Source: Phycisphaerales bacterium
Lineage (GTDB): Bacteria; Planctomycetota; Phycisphaerae; Phycisphaerales; UBA1924
DNA length: 56,623 nt
Assembly: GCA_029260375.1 (NCBI GenBank)
Contig: JAJDDI010000040.1
Span: forward strand, 1-56,623
Direction: 5' to 3'
Shown here: positions 45,052 to 53,814 of the stretch, piece after piece
Layout of the letters: every line of letters starts with the position of its first letter
Position numbering within the stretch: the first letter of the stretch is position 1
Made by a program: the position numbers and the translations under genes
The notes under the pieces: model-generated
What the model was told of the DNA's origin: nothing
Databases searched by the model: none
What the model saw: only the letters and a program-made list of their open reading frames with translations

Positions 45052-45057
45052 TACACT
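45052..45057 (+). promoter_or_regulatory. Candidate -10 box ahead of the leucine-rich leader peptide (TACACT)
   Basis: TACACT, seven bases, then the ATG at 45065: the same geometry as the leaderless starts elsewhere in the window. It would place the transcription start at or next to the leader ATG. Confidence 0.4.
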
Positions 45058-45064
45058 TCCCACC

Positions 45065-45115
45065 ATGGCCCGAACCCTCCTTCTTGCCAAGCTTCTTGCC
45101 CCCCCAAGGGACTGA
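45065..45115 (+). CDS. Leucine-rich leader peptide, possible leuS attenuator
   Basis: A 16-residue open frame, MARTLLLAKLLAPPRD, with five Leu in sixteen residues: codons CTC, CTT, CTT then CTT, CTT. CTT is rare in this GC-rich genome, where CTG and CTC dominate. It is followed after 30 bases by a Rho-independent terminator and then leuS, the layout of an amino-acid-responsive attenuator: ribosomes starved of leucyl-tRNA would stall on the Leu codons. I could not establish the alternative antiterminator fold by eye. The peptide has no homologue I know, and chance occurrence of a short ORF is possible. Confidence 0.45.
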   Translation: MARTLLLAKLLAPPRD

Positions 45116-45145
45116 GCCGCGTGTGGATGGTGTCGTCGCGATCTG

Positions 45146-45175
45146 GCCCCGCCCGTGCGGGGCTTGTTTGTTTTT
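45146..45175 (+). terminator. Rho-independent terminator upstream of leuS
   Basis: GCCCCGC, loop CCGT, GCGGGGC, then TTGTTTGTTTTT. It lies before leuS rather than after it; it may end the upstream membrane-protein gene or serve as an attenuator. Confidence 0.8.
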
Positions 45176-45232
45176 GGGCTTGTATGGAGGCAGCAGGATA
45201 AAGTCTGCCCCATCGATCGAGGAGATTCAGGC

Positions 45233-48133
45233 GTGAGCGAACAGACAGCCTCTCAAGAGCAGCAGACCGCCCGCTCGGGTCCGGCGCACCGGTACACGGC
45301 GGCCATGGCCGAGTCGATCGAGACGCGCTGGCAGGCGTGGTGGGAGCGGCGCGGCGTGTTCGCCCAGGCCAACCCGGGCGACCCGGCCTTCGTGCCCTCG
45401 CGCCCAAAGTACTACGTGCTGGACATGTTCCCCTACCCGTCGGGCGCGGGGCTGCACGTGGGGCACCCCGAGGGGTATACCGCGACGGACATCATCGCCC
45501 GCTACAAGCGGATGCGGGGCTTCAACGTGCTGCACCCGATGGGGTGGGACGCGTTCGGGCTGCCGGCCGAGCAGTACGCGATCCAGACCGGGGTCCACCC
45601 GGAGGTCACCACGCGCACCGCGATCGACAACTTCCGTCGCCAGCTCAAGCGGTTCGGGTTCTGCTACGACTGGTCGCGCGAGTTTGGGACCATCGACGAG
45701 ACCTATTACGGCTGGACGCAGTGGATTTTCCTGCGCCTGTACAACGCGTGGTTCGACCCTGAGCTGAAGAAGGCCAGGCCGATCGATGAGCTGATCGAGG
45801 CGTTCGGGTCCGGGTCGCGGAGGGTCTGCCTGAACCCGGACGCCGCGGAATACGGCGTGGCGGGCGACCTGCCCGGCGGGACCGACGCGGGCGCGTGGGT
45901 GACGCTCGACACGGAGACCAAGCGAGCGATCATCGACTCGTACCGCCTGGCGTACGTGGGCGAGCAGACCGTCAACTGGTGCCCCAGGCTGGGCACGGCC
46001 CTGGCCAACGAGGAGGTCATCGACGGGCGGAGCGAGCGCGGGGGCTTCCCGGTGCTGCGCAGGCCGCTGCGCCAGTGGATGCTGCGGATCACGTCGTACG
46101 CCGACCGCCTGCTTGAGGGGCTCGAGGGCGTGGACTGGCCCAACTCGACCAAGACGATGCAGAGCGAGTGGATCGGGCGGAGCGAGGGCGCGGAGATCGA
46201 CTTCCCGCTGGTGGACAGGGCCGGCTCGCCCACGGGCGAGGCGCTGCGTGTGTTCACGACGCGCCCCGATACGGCGTTCGGCGCCACGTACATGGTCGTG
46301 GCGCCCGAGCACCCGCTGGTCGAGATGGCGATCGATGAGGCGCGCGAGGGCGTGGACATCGATCGCCTTCGTGAGTACGTCGAGGGCGCCAAGAACCGCT
46401 CGGACGTCGAACGCCAAGAGTTCAAGGAGAAGACCGGCGTGTTCACGGGGATCACCGCCGTGAACCCCGCGACGGAGCGGCCCATCCCCGTCTGGACGAG
46501 CGACTACGTGCTCATGGGCTACGGCACGGGCGCGATCATGGCCGTGCCCGGGCAGGACCAGCGCGACTGGGACTTTGCCGAGGCGTTCGACCTGCCCATC
46601 GTGCGCACCGTGCAGCCGCCGGCGGGCTTCGACGCCCAGGCGTACACGGGCGACGGCGTCGCGATCAACTCCGGGTTCCTCAACGGGCTGGGCGTGATGG
46701 ACGCCAAGCGCCGGATGATCGAGTGGCTCGAAACCAGCAAGGCGGGCGCGCGGCGCACCAACTACAAGCTGCGCGACTGGCTGTTTAGCCGGCAGCGGTA
46801 CTGGGGCGAGCCGTTCCCGATCGTGTACGACGCGCGGGGGAACCACCACGCGGTGGGGGACGACAAGCTCCCCGTCGTGCTGCCCAAGATGACCGACTAC
46901 CAGCCCGTCGAGTCCGAGGACCCGCAGCCGCTGCTGGGCAAGGCGACGGGCTGGCTCAAGACGACCGCGGGCGAGGCGGGGGTCGTGGGGCTGGACCCGG
47001 AGGCGCCGGTCACGCGCGAGACCAACACCATGCCCGGCTGGGCCGGCTCGTGCTGGTACTACCTGCGCTACTGCGACCCCAAGAGCAGCGACCGGCTCGT
47101 GGGCGAGGAGGCCGAGCGGTACTGGATGGGCCCAGGTGAGGAAGGACGGGGGGGTGTGGACCTGTACATCGGCGGCAGCGAGCACGCGGTGCTGCACCTG
47201 CTGTACGCCCGGTTCTGGCACAAGGTGCTGTACGACCTGGGGCACGTCTCCACGCCCGAGCCGTTCCAGAAGCTGTTCCACCAGGGGCTGATCACGAGCC
47301 ACGCGTACCAGCGCGACGACAAGAGCCTGGTCCCCGTGGACGAGGTCGAAGAAGTCGAAGATGGGCGGTACGTCGAGATCGCCACCCGGACGCCGGTCAA
47401 GCACATCACCGCGAAGATGAGCAAGTCGCTCAAGAACGTGGTGAACCCGGATGACGTGATCGCGGAGTACGGCGCCGACACGTTCAGGCTCTACGAGATG
47501 TACATGGGCCCGCTCGAGGCGAGCAAGCCCTGGAACACGAAGGACACCATCGGGCTCTACCGCTTCCTGCAGCGGGCCTGGCGCCTGTGCGTGGACGAGG
47601 ACACGGGCGAGCTGAAGGTGGCGGACAGCCAGTCCGACGACATCGAGCGGGCGCTGCACAGGGCGATCGCGAAGGTGGGCGAGGACATCGAGCGGCTGAG
47701 CTTCAACACCGCCATCGCGGCGATGATCGAGTTCGTCAACGAGGTCACCCCGAAGCAGGACGGGTCGGGCGCGCCCCCCGCGACACTGACGCGGTCGCAG
47801 ATCGACCGTTTCGCGCGGATCCTGGCGCCGTTCGCCCCGCACGTGGGCGAGGAGCTGTGGTCCAAGCTTGGTCGGGTGGAGAGCGCCGGGTCGATCTCCC
47901 ACGCGGCCTGGCCCGAGCACGACCCGGCGATGCTGGTGGGCGACACAATCGAGATCCCGGTGCAGATCCTGGGCAAGGTGCGGAGCAAGATCGTGCTTCC
48001 GGCGGACGCGGACGCCAAGGCGATGGAGGCCGCGGCGTTGGCGGATGTGCGGATCAAAGAGCTGACCGAGGGCAAGACGGTGCGGAAGGTGATCGTGGTG
48101 CCGGGTCGGCTGGTGAATATTGTGGCGAACTGA
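45233..48133 (+). CDS. leuS: Leucyl-tRNA synthetase
   Basis: 966 residues. Charges tRNA-Leu. The HIGH motif appears as HVGHPEGYTATDI, the class I KMSKS as AKMSKSLKNVVNPDD. Between them are the CP1 editing domain (VFTTRPDTAFGATYMVVAPE; GTGAIMAVPGQDQRDWDFAE) and the leucine-specific region, and the C-terminal domain ends KTVRKVIVVPGRLVNIVAN. The GTG start follows an AGGAG about ten bases upstream. It is somewhat longer than E. coli LeuRS (860), with an insertion of about 50 residues after the DWSREFGT block. Downstream is a tandem repeat. Confidence 0.97.
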   Translation: MSEQTASQEQQTARSGPAHRYTAAMAESIETRWQAWWERRGVFAQANPGDPAFVPSRPKYYVLDMFPYPSGAGLHVGHPEGYTATDIIARYKRMRGFNVLHPMGWDAFGLPAEQYAIQTGVHPEVTTRTAIDNFRRQLKRFGFCYDWSREFGTIDETYYGWTQWIFLRLYNAWFDPELKKARPIDELIEAFGSGSRRVCLNPDAAEYGVAGDLPGGTDAGAWVTLDTETKRAIIDSYRLAYVGEQTVNWCPRLGTALANEEVIDGRSERGGFPVLRRPLRQWMLRITSYADRLLEGLEGVDWPNSTKTMQSEWIGRSEGAEIDFPLVDRAGSPTGEALRVFTTRPDTAFGATYMVVAPEHPLVEMAIDEAREGVDIDRLREYVEGAKNRSDVERQEFKEKTGVFTGITAVNPATERPIPVWTSDYVLMGYGTGAIMAVPGQDQRDWDFAEAFDLPIVRTVQPPAGFDAQAYTGDGVAINSGFLNGLGVMDAKRRMIEWLETSKAGARRTNYKLRDWLFSRQRYWGEPFPIVYDARGNHHAVGDDKLPVVLPKMTDYQPVESEDPQPLLGKATGWLKTTAGEAGVVGLDPEAPVTRETNTMPGWAGSCWYYLRYCDPKSSDRLVGEEAERYWMGPGEEGRGGVDLYIGGSEHAVLHLLYARFWHKVLYDLGHVSTPEPFQKLFHQGLITSHAYQRDDKSLVPVDEVEEVEDGRYVEIATRTPVKHITAKMSKSLKNVVNPDDVIAEYGADTFRLYEMYMGPLEASKPWNTKDTIGLYRFLQRAWRLCVDEDTGELKVADSQSDDIERALHRAIAKVGEDIERLSFNTAIAAMIEFVNEVTPKQDGSGAPPATLTRSQIDRFARILAPFAPHVGEELWSKLGRVESAGSISHAAWPEHDPAMLVGDTIEIPVQILGKVRSKIVLPADADAKAMEAAALADVRIKELTEGKTVRKVIVVPGRLVNIVAN

Positions 48134-48197
48134 GCTGAGTCACGCCCGTCCGGGCGTGAAGGGACGCTGAGTCACGCCCGTCCGGGCGTGAAGGGAC
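48134..48197. repeat. 32-bp tandem direct repeat, two copies, each a hairpin
   Basis: 48134-48165 and 48166-48197 are identical. Each contains TCACGCCCG-TC-CGGGCGTGA, a perfect 9-bp stem with a two-base loop. Located one base after the leuS stop. Confidence 0.9.
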
Positions 48198-48270
48198 CGG
48201 GGACCGGCGACCAGCCACCGGGGGAGATTCAGGGCGGAACCCTGGTCCCCGGTCGCTGGTGGCCGGTCCC
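48196..48270. repeat. Imperfect inverted repeat upstream of purB
   Basis: ACCGGGGACC (48196-48205) pairs with GGTCCCCGGT (48244-48253); further GACCAGC and GCTGGTGG blocks around them pair only in part. This and the tandem repeat fill the whole leuS-purB gap apart from the purB promoter. Confidence 0.6.
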
Positions 48271-48276
48271 TATCCT
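48271..48276 (+). promoter_or_regulatory. Candidate -10 box for leaderless purB (TATCCT)
   Basis: TATCCT, five bases, then the ATG at 48282, directly after the inverted repeat. Confidence 0.35.
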
Positions 48277-48281
48277 GTGCC

Positions 48282-49802
48282 ATGGCCAGCCCGCACGACA
48301 CGTACACCTCGCCGCTCGCCTCGCGCAACGCCTCGCCCGAGATGCTGCGGATCTGGTCGGCGCGCCACAAGTTCACGACGTGGAGACGGATCTGGCTGGC
48401 GGTGGCCGAGGCGCAGCAGGCGTGCGGGCTGGAGATCACCGACGAGCAGATCGCGCAGATGCGCGCGCATGTCGAGGTGACAGACGAGGACATGGAGCGG
48501 GCGGCGGAGTACGAGAAGGACCTGCGCCACGACGTGATGGCGCACGTGCACGCGTACGGCGACGCGGCGCCGGCGGCGAAGTCGATTATTCATCTGGGGT
48601 GCACGAGCCAGGATGTGGTGTGCAATGCCGATCTCGCTGTAATCGGTGCCGCAATCCGGCTCACCGTGAACAAGATCACGCGGTTGGAATCGTCGCTGGG
48701 AACTGTCGCGCAGCAGACGATTGCACTGCCCACACTCGGCTTTACTCACTATCAGTCAGCCCAGCCCACAACAGTGGGTAGGCGGGTTGCAAACTGGGCG
48801 GCGGACATCGATATCGCGCGTGAGCAGTTGATGTCAACGAACTCAGAGGTTGTTCTCGCGCGAGGCCTCCGGGGCGCCACCGGTACACAAGCTTCCTTTC
48901 TCAAACTCTTCGATGGAAACTCGAAGATGGTTGAGAAGTTTGAGCTCGAATCGCTCAACCGCCTGGCCCGCCCGCTTTGGCTACAGCCGGAGCAGTCACA
49001 GATCATCTCTGGGATCGAGCGAAGACGGACAGGGTTCTCACTCACTGGACAGACCTATCCACGGGTCGTTGACACGTTTGTGCTGTCGGATCTCGCTGCC
49101 GCAGCGTCGGTCCTCCACAAGATCGCCACCGACATCCGCCTGCTGTCCAACCGCAAGGAGATCGACGAGCCGTTCGGGAGCAAGCAGATCGGGTCGAGCG
49201 CGATGCCGTACAAGCGGAACCCGATGAAGTGCGAGCGGATCTGCGGCCTGACCCGCTTCGTGATGAACCTGGTCGGCAACGCGTACGACACGGCCGCGAC
49301 GCAGTGGCTCGAGCGGACGCTGGACGACTCGTCGAACCGGCGCCTGTCGCTGCCCGAGGCGTTCCTGGCGCTCGACGGGGCGCTCGATCTGATGCACCAG
49401 GTCGCGAGCGGGCTGGTGGTGCACGAGGCGATGGTGCGGCGCAATCTCATGGCCGAGCTGCCGTTCCTGGCGACGGAGAACATCCTGATGGAGTGCGTCA
49501 AGGCGGGCGCGGATCGTCAGGCGTACCATGAGCTGATCCGCGTGCACGCACAGGTGGCGGGGATGCGCGTGAAATCGGAAGGGCTGGACAACGACCTGCT
49601 GGACCGTCTCAAGAACGACGACGCGTTCCACGCGCCCGCGCTCAAGCACGAGCTGGACTGGGACGGGCTGATGGACCCGATGAAGTACATCGGGCGGAGC
49701 GTCGAACAGACGGAGCGGTTCCTGAAAGAGGTCGTCGAGCCCCTGCGCGAGTTTTACGCAGAGGAGCTTGAGGCGCTGGGCGATTCGGACCGGGGGGTCT
49801 GA
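48282..49802 (+). CDS. purB: Adenylosuccinate lyase
   Basis: 506 residues. Cleaves adenylosuccinate and SAICAR in purine synthesis. The superfamily signature GSSAMPYKRNPMKCERI is present, with IHLGCTSQDVVCNADL and GFTHYQSAQPTTVGRR earlier. The segment DDSSNRRLSLPEAFLALDGA and the C-terminal helices fit the longer PurB subgroup. About bases 48590-49110, including the region around the active-site loops, are clearly AT-richer (sampled at about 55% G+C against about 72% near 49350) and use more A/T third positions, while the protein remains normal. It is followed at once by the convergent MgtC gene. Confidence 0.95.
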   Translation: MASPHDTYTSPLASRNASPEMLRIWSARHKFTTWRRIWLAVAEAQQACGLEITDEQIAQMRAHVEVTDEDMERAAEYEKDLRHDVMAHVHAYGDAAPAAKSIIHLGCTSQDVVCNADLAVIGAAIRLTVNKITRLESSLGTVAQQTIALPTLGFTHYQSAQPTTVGRRVANWAADIDIAREQLMSTNSEVVLARGLRGATGTQASFLKLFDGNSKMVEKFELESLNRLARPLWLQPEQSQIISGIERRRTGFSLTGQTYPRVVDTFVLSDLAAAASVLHKIATDIRLLSNRKEIDEPFGSKQIGSSAMPYKRNPMKCERICGLTRFVMNLVGNAYDTAATQWLERTLDDSSNRRLSLPEAFLALDGALDLMHQVASGLVVHEAMVRRNLMAELPFLATENILMECVKAGADRQAYHELIRVHAQVAGMRVKSEGLDNDLLDRLKNDDAFHAPALKHELDWDGLMDPMKYIGRSVEQTERFLKEVVEPLREFYAEELEALGDSDRGV

Positions 49803-50276
49803 CTACGCCTGGCCCCCGTCCGGGTCGTGCTTCTCGGGCAGGACGGTCCCCTTCATCATGGTGACGACGACGAGGGTGATCAGGACGAAGGCGGTGAGGA
49901 TGATCGCCAGGCGGTAGAGCCCGGCGCCGGTGGCGACGCCGATGCCGGCGCTGGCCCAGATGGTGGCGGCGGTGGTCATGCCGTGGATCGCGCCGCCTGA
50001 TTGGATGATCGCGCCCGCGCCGAGGAAGCCCACGCCCCCGATGACGCCGCTGATGACGCGGAGGGGATCGAGGGTGACGCCTTGGGCCCCGAAGGCCGCG
50101 GCGAGCTCCATCGCGGCGAGCATCGCCCCACAGGCCCCGATGGAGACCAGGATCATGGTGCGGATGCCCGCGGCCTTGTCCTGGCGTTCGCGGTCCCAGC
50201 CGATGGCGCCCCCCAGGAGGGCGGCGAGGGCGACGCGGAGGACCATCTCCCAGAGTGAAAGGGCTTCGACGGGCAC
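49803..50276 (-). CDS. MgtC/SapB family membrane protein (copy 1)
   Basis: 157 residues, start GTG with GGGAGGA in front. The family signature is present: a first helix with VALAALLGGAIGWDRERQDK, GIRTMILVSIGACGAMLAAM, then RVISGVIGGVGFLGAGAIIQ, MTTAATIWASAGIGVATGAG and a last helix (IILTAFVLITLVVVTM). Four or five membrane helices. MgtC inhibits F1Fo ATPase or aids magnesium-limited growth in Salmonella, but most members have no assigned role. A second member lies at 53266, with the metalloprotease gene between them. Confidence 0.92.
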   Translation of the reverse strand: MPVEALSLWEMVLRVALAALLGGAIGWDRERQDKAAGIRTMILVSIGACGAMLAAMELAAAFGAQGVTLDPLRVISGVIGGVGFLGAGAIIQSGGAIHGMTTAATIWASAGIGVATGAGLYRLAIILTAFVLITLVVVTMMKGTVLPEKHDPDGGQA

Positions 50277-50472
50277 GGGGTCCTCCCGGGAACGGGGCTC
50301 GATACGGGGCAGATCGGGCCTGGGGCTTGTGCGGGCGGGCCGCGGGGCCGATGGTATGGGGGTGGGGGCGGGGCTGCATCCGGTCGAGGTGTCCGCGGTA
50401 CAGCCAGAACGTCGATATCCGCCGGCGCCGAGCGGCCGCAGGGCGATTCAAGAGGGAAACAGGAGTCTGGTG

Positions 50473-53202
50473 ATGAAGAGCACGATGCGAGTTGGTGGGG
50501 CGGCCGTGATTGCGGCGCTGGTCATGACAGCGGGGACGACGAGCGTCGCGCTGGGTGGTCCGGGGCAGGGCGCGGGCGAGAAGAAGCCCGACTTCCCCCC
50601 GTTCGACAAGGTGAGCGAGGGGCTGACGAAGGTGACTTCGACCGCCGACGGCTCCAGCGGTCTCTACGACCTGTACAAGGACGACAAGACCGGCAAGCTG
50701 CTGGCCGTGCTCAACAGCGGGTACGAGAAGCAGCTGATGATGATCTCGTGCACGATCTCGGGCGGCGACGCGCAGGCGGGCGTCATGGGCCCGACGCACT
50801 ACGTTAAGTGGGAGAAGATCGACAAGCAGCTCGCGCTGGTCGCGCCCAACCTGGGTGTCCGGACCGACGGCGACAAGCAGGCCAAGGACTCGGTCGAGCA
50901 GCTGTACACGGGTCGTGTGATCCTGAGCGTGCCGATCGTGTCGATGCAGGGCTCGCGACCGGTGATCGACTTCGGCGCGATGATGACGCAGCAGTCGGCG
51001 CGGTTCTTCGGCCCGTCGGTGTTCGGCGGGTACGGGCCCAGCGGGGGCGCGATGAACGCCCGCCTGGCGAAGCTGACCAAGACCAAGGCGTTCCCCGAGA
51101 ATGTGATCGTCGAGTACCAGATGCCGCGGGCGAGCGGGCAGATCATCCGCCTGACGCTGGACGTGAGCGAGCTCAAGGGCACGCCCGGGTACAAGCCGCG
51201 CAAGGCGGACTCGCGCGTGGGCTACTTCTACGACTTCCACGAGGACTACGCGAAGATCGCGACCGAGGACGTGACGGACCGCTACATCTCGCGATGGAAC
51301 ATCGAGAAGGCGAGCAACAAGCTCAAGATCAGCCCGCCCAAGGAGCCGCTGGTCTGGTACATCGAGCACACCACCCCCGTCGAGTTCCGGCGCTACGTGC
51401 GTGAGGGCATCGAGCTGTGGAACGAGGCGTACCGAGAGATCGGGATCGACGGCGCCCTCGAGGTTCGCCAGCAGGACGAGTCCACGGGCGCGTTCATGGA
51501 CATCGACCCCGAGGACGCCCGCTACAACTTCTTCCGCTGGAACACGTCCAACCAGGGGTACGCGATCGGCCCGAGCCGCACGAACCCGCTCACGGGCGAG
51601 ATCCTCGACGCGGACGTGGTCTGGCATCAGGGGCTGACACGGGCGGTTCGGGGCATGCTCTCGAACCTGGCCCGGGACCTGACCGAGCAGTCGTTCAGCC
51701 CGGACACGCTGGCGTGGTTCGATCAGCACCCGGACTGGGACCCGCGCGTGATCCTGTCGACGCCCGAGCAGAAGGCGCAGACGATGGCGATGCGGGCCGT
51801 CGAGGTGCAGGCCGCGACGGAGCACGAGCTGGGTGATACGGACCACCCGTGGACGCGCTGGTCGAGCGACCAGACCAACAGCGCGTGCAAGATCGGGAAC
51901 ATGCTGTCGGTGGACATGTCGCTGGCCGCGGCGGCGATGGACGTGGGCATCCTGAACGCGGGTGACGAGAGCGACCTGCTCGACGGGCTGCCCGAGGAGT
52001 TCATCGGGCCGATGATCCGCTACATCACGGCGCACGAGGTCGGGCACTGCCTGGGCCTGCAGCACAACATGGCCGCGTCGACGATCCGCTCGCTGGAGGA
52101 GATCAACTCCCCCGGGTACGAGGGCGCGACGATCGGCTCGGTGATGGACTACTGCGCCCCGAACATCAACCACGGGCTGGGCGAGGTGCAGGGCCCGTAC
52201 GCGACACCGACGGTCGGCCCGTACGACCACTGGGCGATCGCCTTCGGCTACGGGCCCGAGAAGGACGTGGAGAAGGTGCTGGCGCGGGTGGGCGAGCCGG
52301 ACCACATCTTCGTGAGCCAGGTCGCCATGAGCGTGGGGTCGGACCCGCGGAACATGACGTGGGACTTCGGCGCTGACAACCTGCAGTTCGCCGAGTCGCG
52401 CCTGGGCCTGGCCAACGAGCTGCGGGCCAAGCTGCTCGAGGACGTGGTCAAGGAGGGTGAGCCGTGGGCCGTGGCGCGCCGGCGCTTCAACGCCCTGATG
52501 GGCACGCACATCCAGTCGATGTTCATCGCGGGCAACTGGATCGGCGGAACGTTCACCAACAACGACTGGAAGGGCGACCCGGGCGACCGGGCGCCGATCG
52601 AGGACGTGCCCGCAGAGCGTCAGCGCAGGGCGATGAAGCTGATCATCGACAACTCGTTCGAGGACGACGCGCTGGGGCTGACGCCCGAGCTGGTGCGTCA
52701 CCTGGGCAATGAGTACTGGTGGGACCCGTCGGGCATGAGCGAGCTGATGGCCGATCCGAGCACGACCGTCCACGACATGGTGGGCAGCGTGCAGAGCGTG
52801 GGGCTGTCGCTGGTGATGAACCCGGGCACGCTGCGCCGGGTGTACGACAACGAGTTCCGCACGCAGGGGCAGGACGACGTGTTCACGATGAACGAGCTGA
52901 TCACGGGCGTGACCGACGCCGCGTGGCGCGAGGTCGCCAAGCCCGGCAAGGAGATCTCCAGCTTCCGTCGCAACCTGCAGCGTCAGCACGTGGAGTACCT
53001 GACCACGCTCTCGCTGCTGGACCAGGGCAGCCCGGTGCTGCGGACGATCAGCACGCTGGCCAACGTGGAGCTCAAGCGGATCGACACGATGGCTGAGAAG
53101 GCCCAGGGCTCGATGCGTGACGCGTACTCAAGCGCCCACCTGAGCGATATCCGCACGCGGATCGGCAAGGCCCTCGACGCGTCCTACGTCATCGACCGCT
53201 GA
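50473..53202 (+). CDS. Exported zinc-dependent metalloprotease
   Basis: 909 residues. Signal peptide (MKSTMRVGGAAVIAALVMTA). The zinc-binding motif HEVGHCLGLQHN lies in TAHEVGHCLGLQHNMAAST, an HExxHxxGxxH metzincin-type site; a Met-turn-like SVMDYCAPN follows. The architecture matches the large zinc-dependent metalloproteases of the DUF4953/DUF5117/DUF5118 group: a long N-terminal domain with VGYFYDFHEDYAKIATEDV and YISRWNIEKA, then the peptidase domain and a helical C-terminus. AGGAG lies seven bases before the ATG. The substrate is unknown; a secreted or periplasmic protein-degrading role is inferred. Confidence 0.9.
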   Translation: MKSTMRVGGAAVIAALVMTAGTTSVALGGPGQGAGEKKPDFPPFDKVSEGLTKVTSTADGSSGLYDLYKDDKTGKLLAVLNSGYEKQLMMISCTISGGDAQAGVMGPTHYVKWEKIDKQLALVAPNLGVRTDGDKQAKDSVEQLYTGRVILSVPIVSMQGSRPVIDFGAMMTQQSARFFGPSVFGGYGPSGGAMNARLAKLTKTKAFPENVIVEYQMPRASGQIIRLTLDVSELKGTPGYKPRKADSRVGYFYDFHEDYAKIATEDVTDRYISRWNIEKASNKLKISPPKEPLVWYIEHTTPVEFRRYVREGIELWNEAYREIGIDGALEVRQQDESTGAFMDIDPEDARYNFFRWNTSNQGYAIGPSRTNPLTGEILDADVVWHQGLTRAVRGMLSNLARDLTEQSFSPDTLAWFDQHPDWDPRVILSTPEQKAQTMAMRAVEVQAATEHELGDTDHPWTRWSSDQTNSACKIGNMLSVDMSLAAAAMDVGILNAGDESDLLDGLPEEFIGPMIRYITAHEVGHCLGLQHNMAASTIRSLEEINSPGYEGATIGSVMDYCAPNINHGLGEVQGPYATPTVGPYDHWAIAFGYGPEKDVEKVLARVGEPDHIFVSQVAMSVGSDPRNMTWDFGADNLQFAESRLGLANELRAKLLEDVVKEGEPWAVARRRFNALMGTHIQSMFIAGNWIGGTFTNNDWKGDPGDRAPIEDVPAERQRRAMKLIIDNSFEDDALGLTPELVRHLGNEYWWDPSGMSELMADPSTTVHDMVGSVQSVGLSLVMNPGTLRRVYDNEFRTQGQDDVFTMNELITGVTDAAWREVAKPGKEISSFRRNLQRQHVEYLTTLSLLDQGSPVLRTISTLANVELKRIDTMAEKAQGSMRDAYSSAHLSDIRTRIGKALDASYVIDR

Positions 53203-53226
53203 TCCGGTTTCTGAAGCCCTCTCCTG

Positions 53227-53253
53227 AGCGCCGGTCCCATCTGGGGCCGGCGC
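53227..53253 (+). terminator. Terminator of the metalloprotease gene
   Basis: AGCGCCGGTCCC and GGGGCCGGCGCT pair with one mismatch or bulge around ATCT, followed by TTCGT. The convergent MgtC-type gene ends 13 bases further on, so it may serve both. Confidence 0.65.
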
Positions 53254-53265
53254 TTTCGTGCGCGC

Positions 53266-53814
53266 TCAGGCGTCGGGGGGCGGGTCGTTGTTGCTGTTGC
53301 CCTGCCCATTGCCATTCTCTTCGTCGTCGGGTCCGAAGAGGGCGTGGGTGATCCAGTTGGACCAGAGCAGGGCGAAGACGATGAGAAAGACGTAGAAGCC
53401 GATCTCGAACTCGCCCAGGCCGCAGGCGGCGCCGATGGCGGCGACGGCCCAGATCGCCGACGCGGTCGTCAGGCCCCGGACGGATTTCTTCGAGTGCAGG
53501 ATCGTGCCCGCGCCCAGGAAGCCCACGCCCGAGATGATGTACGCCAGCACGCGGGTCGGGTCGGTGCGGATGGTCTCGCCCACGGGGTGGGCGTTGGCCA
53601 GCTCGATGCCCAGGGCCGCGAACCCGGCGGCGCCCACGGCGATGAGCACCATCGTCCGCGTGTCGGCGGGCTTCTCCGAGCGGGATCGCTCCCAGCCCAG
53701 CAGCCCACCAAGCACCGCCGCCGCGAGCAGGCGGGCCAGCAGCTCCAGACGATGGCTGCCCCACAGGGGGGTCTCCGTCAGCACGCCCAGTGTCAGGATT
53801 CCGAGGTCACTCAC
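53266..53814 (-). CDS. MgtC/SapB family membrane protein (copy 2)
   Basis: 182 residues, start GTG (VSDLGILTLG, preceded by GGAG). Family blocks: LARLLAAAVLGGLLGWERSR, DTRTMVLIAVGAAGFAALG, VLAYIISGVGFLGAGTILHS, VRGLTTASAIWAVAAIGAAC and a final helix FYVFLIVFALLWSNW. It matches copy 1 throughout the membrane core but has a polar Asn/Asp-rich tail (GPDDEENGNGQGNSNNDPPP). The pair flanks the metalloprotease gene, copy 1 on its left and this one on its right. Confidence 0.92.
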   Translation of the reverse strand: MSDLGILTLGVLTETPLWGSHRLELLARLLAAAVLGGLLGWERSRSEKPADTRTMVLIAVGAAGFAALGIELANAHPVGETIRTDPTRVLAYIISGVGFLGAGTILHSKKSVRGLTTASAIWAVAAIGAACGLGEFEIGFYVFLIVFALLWSNWITHALFGPDDEENGNGQGNSNNDPPPDA

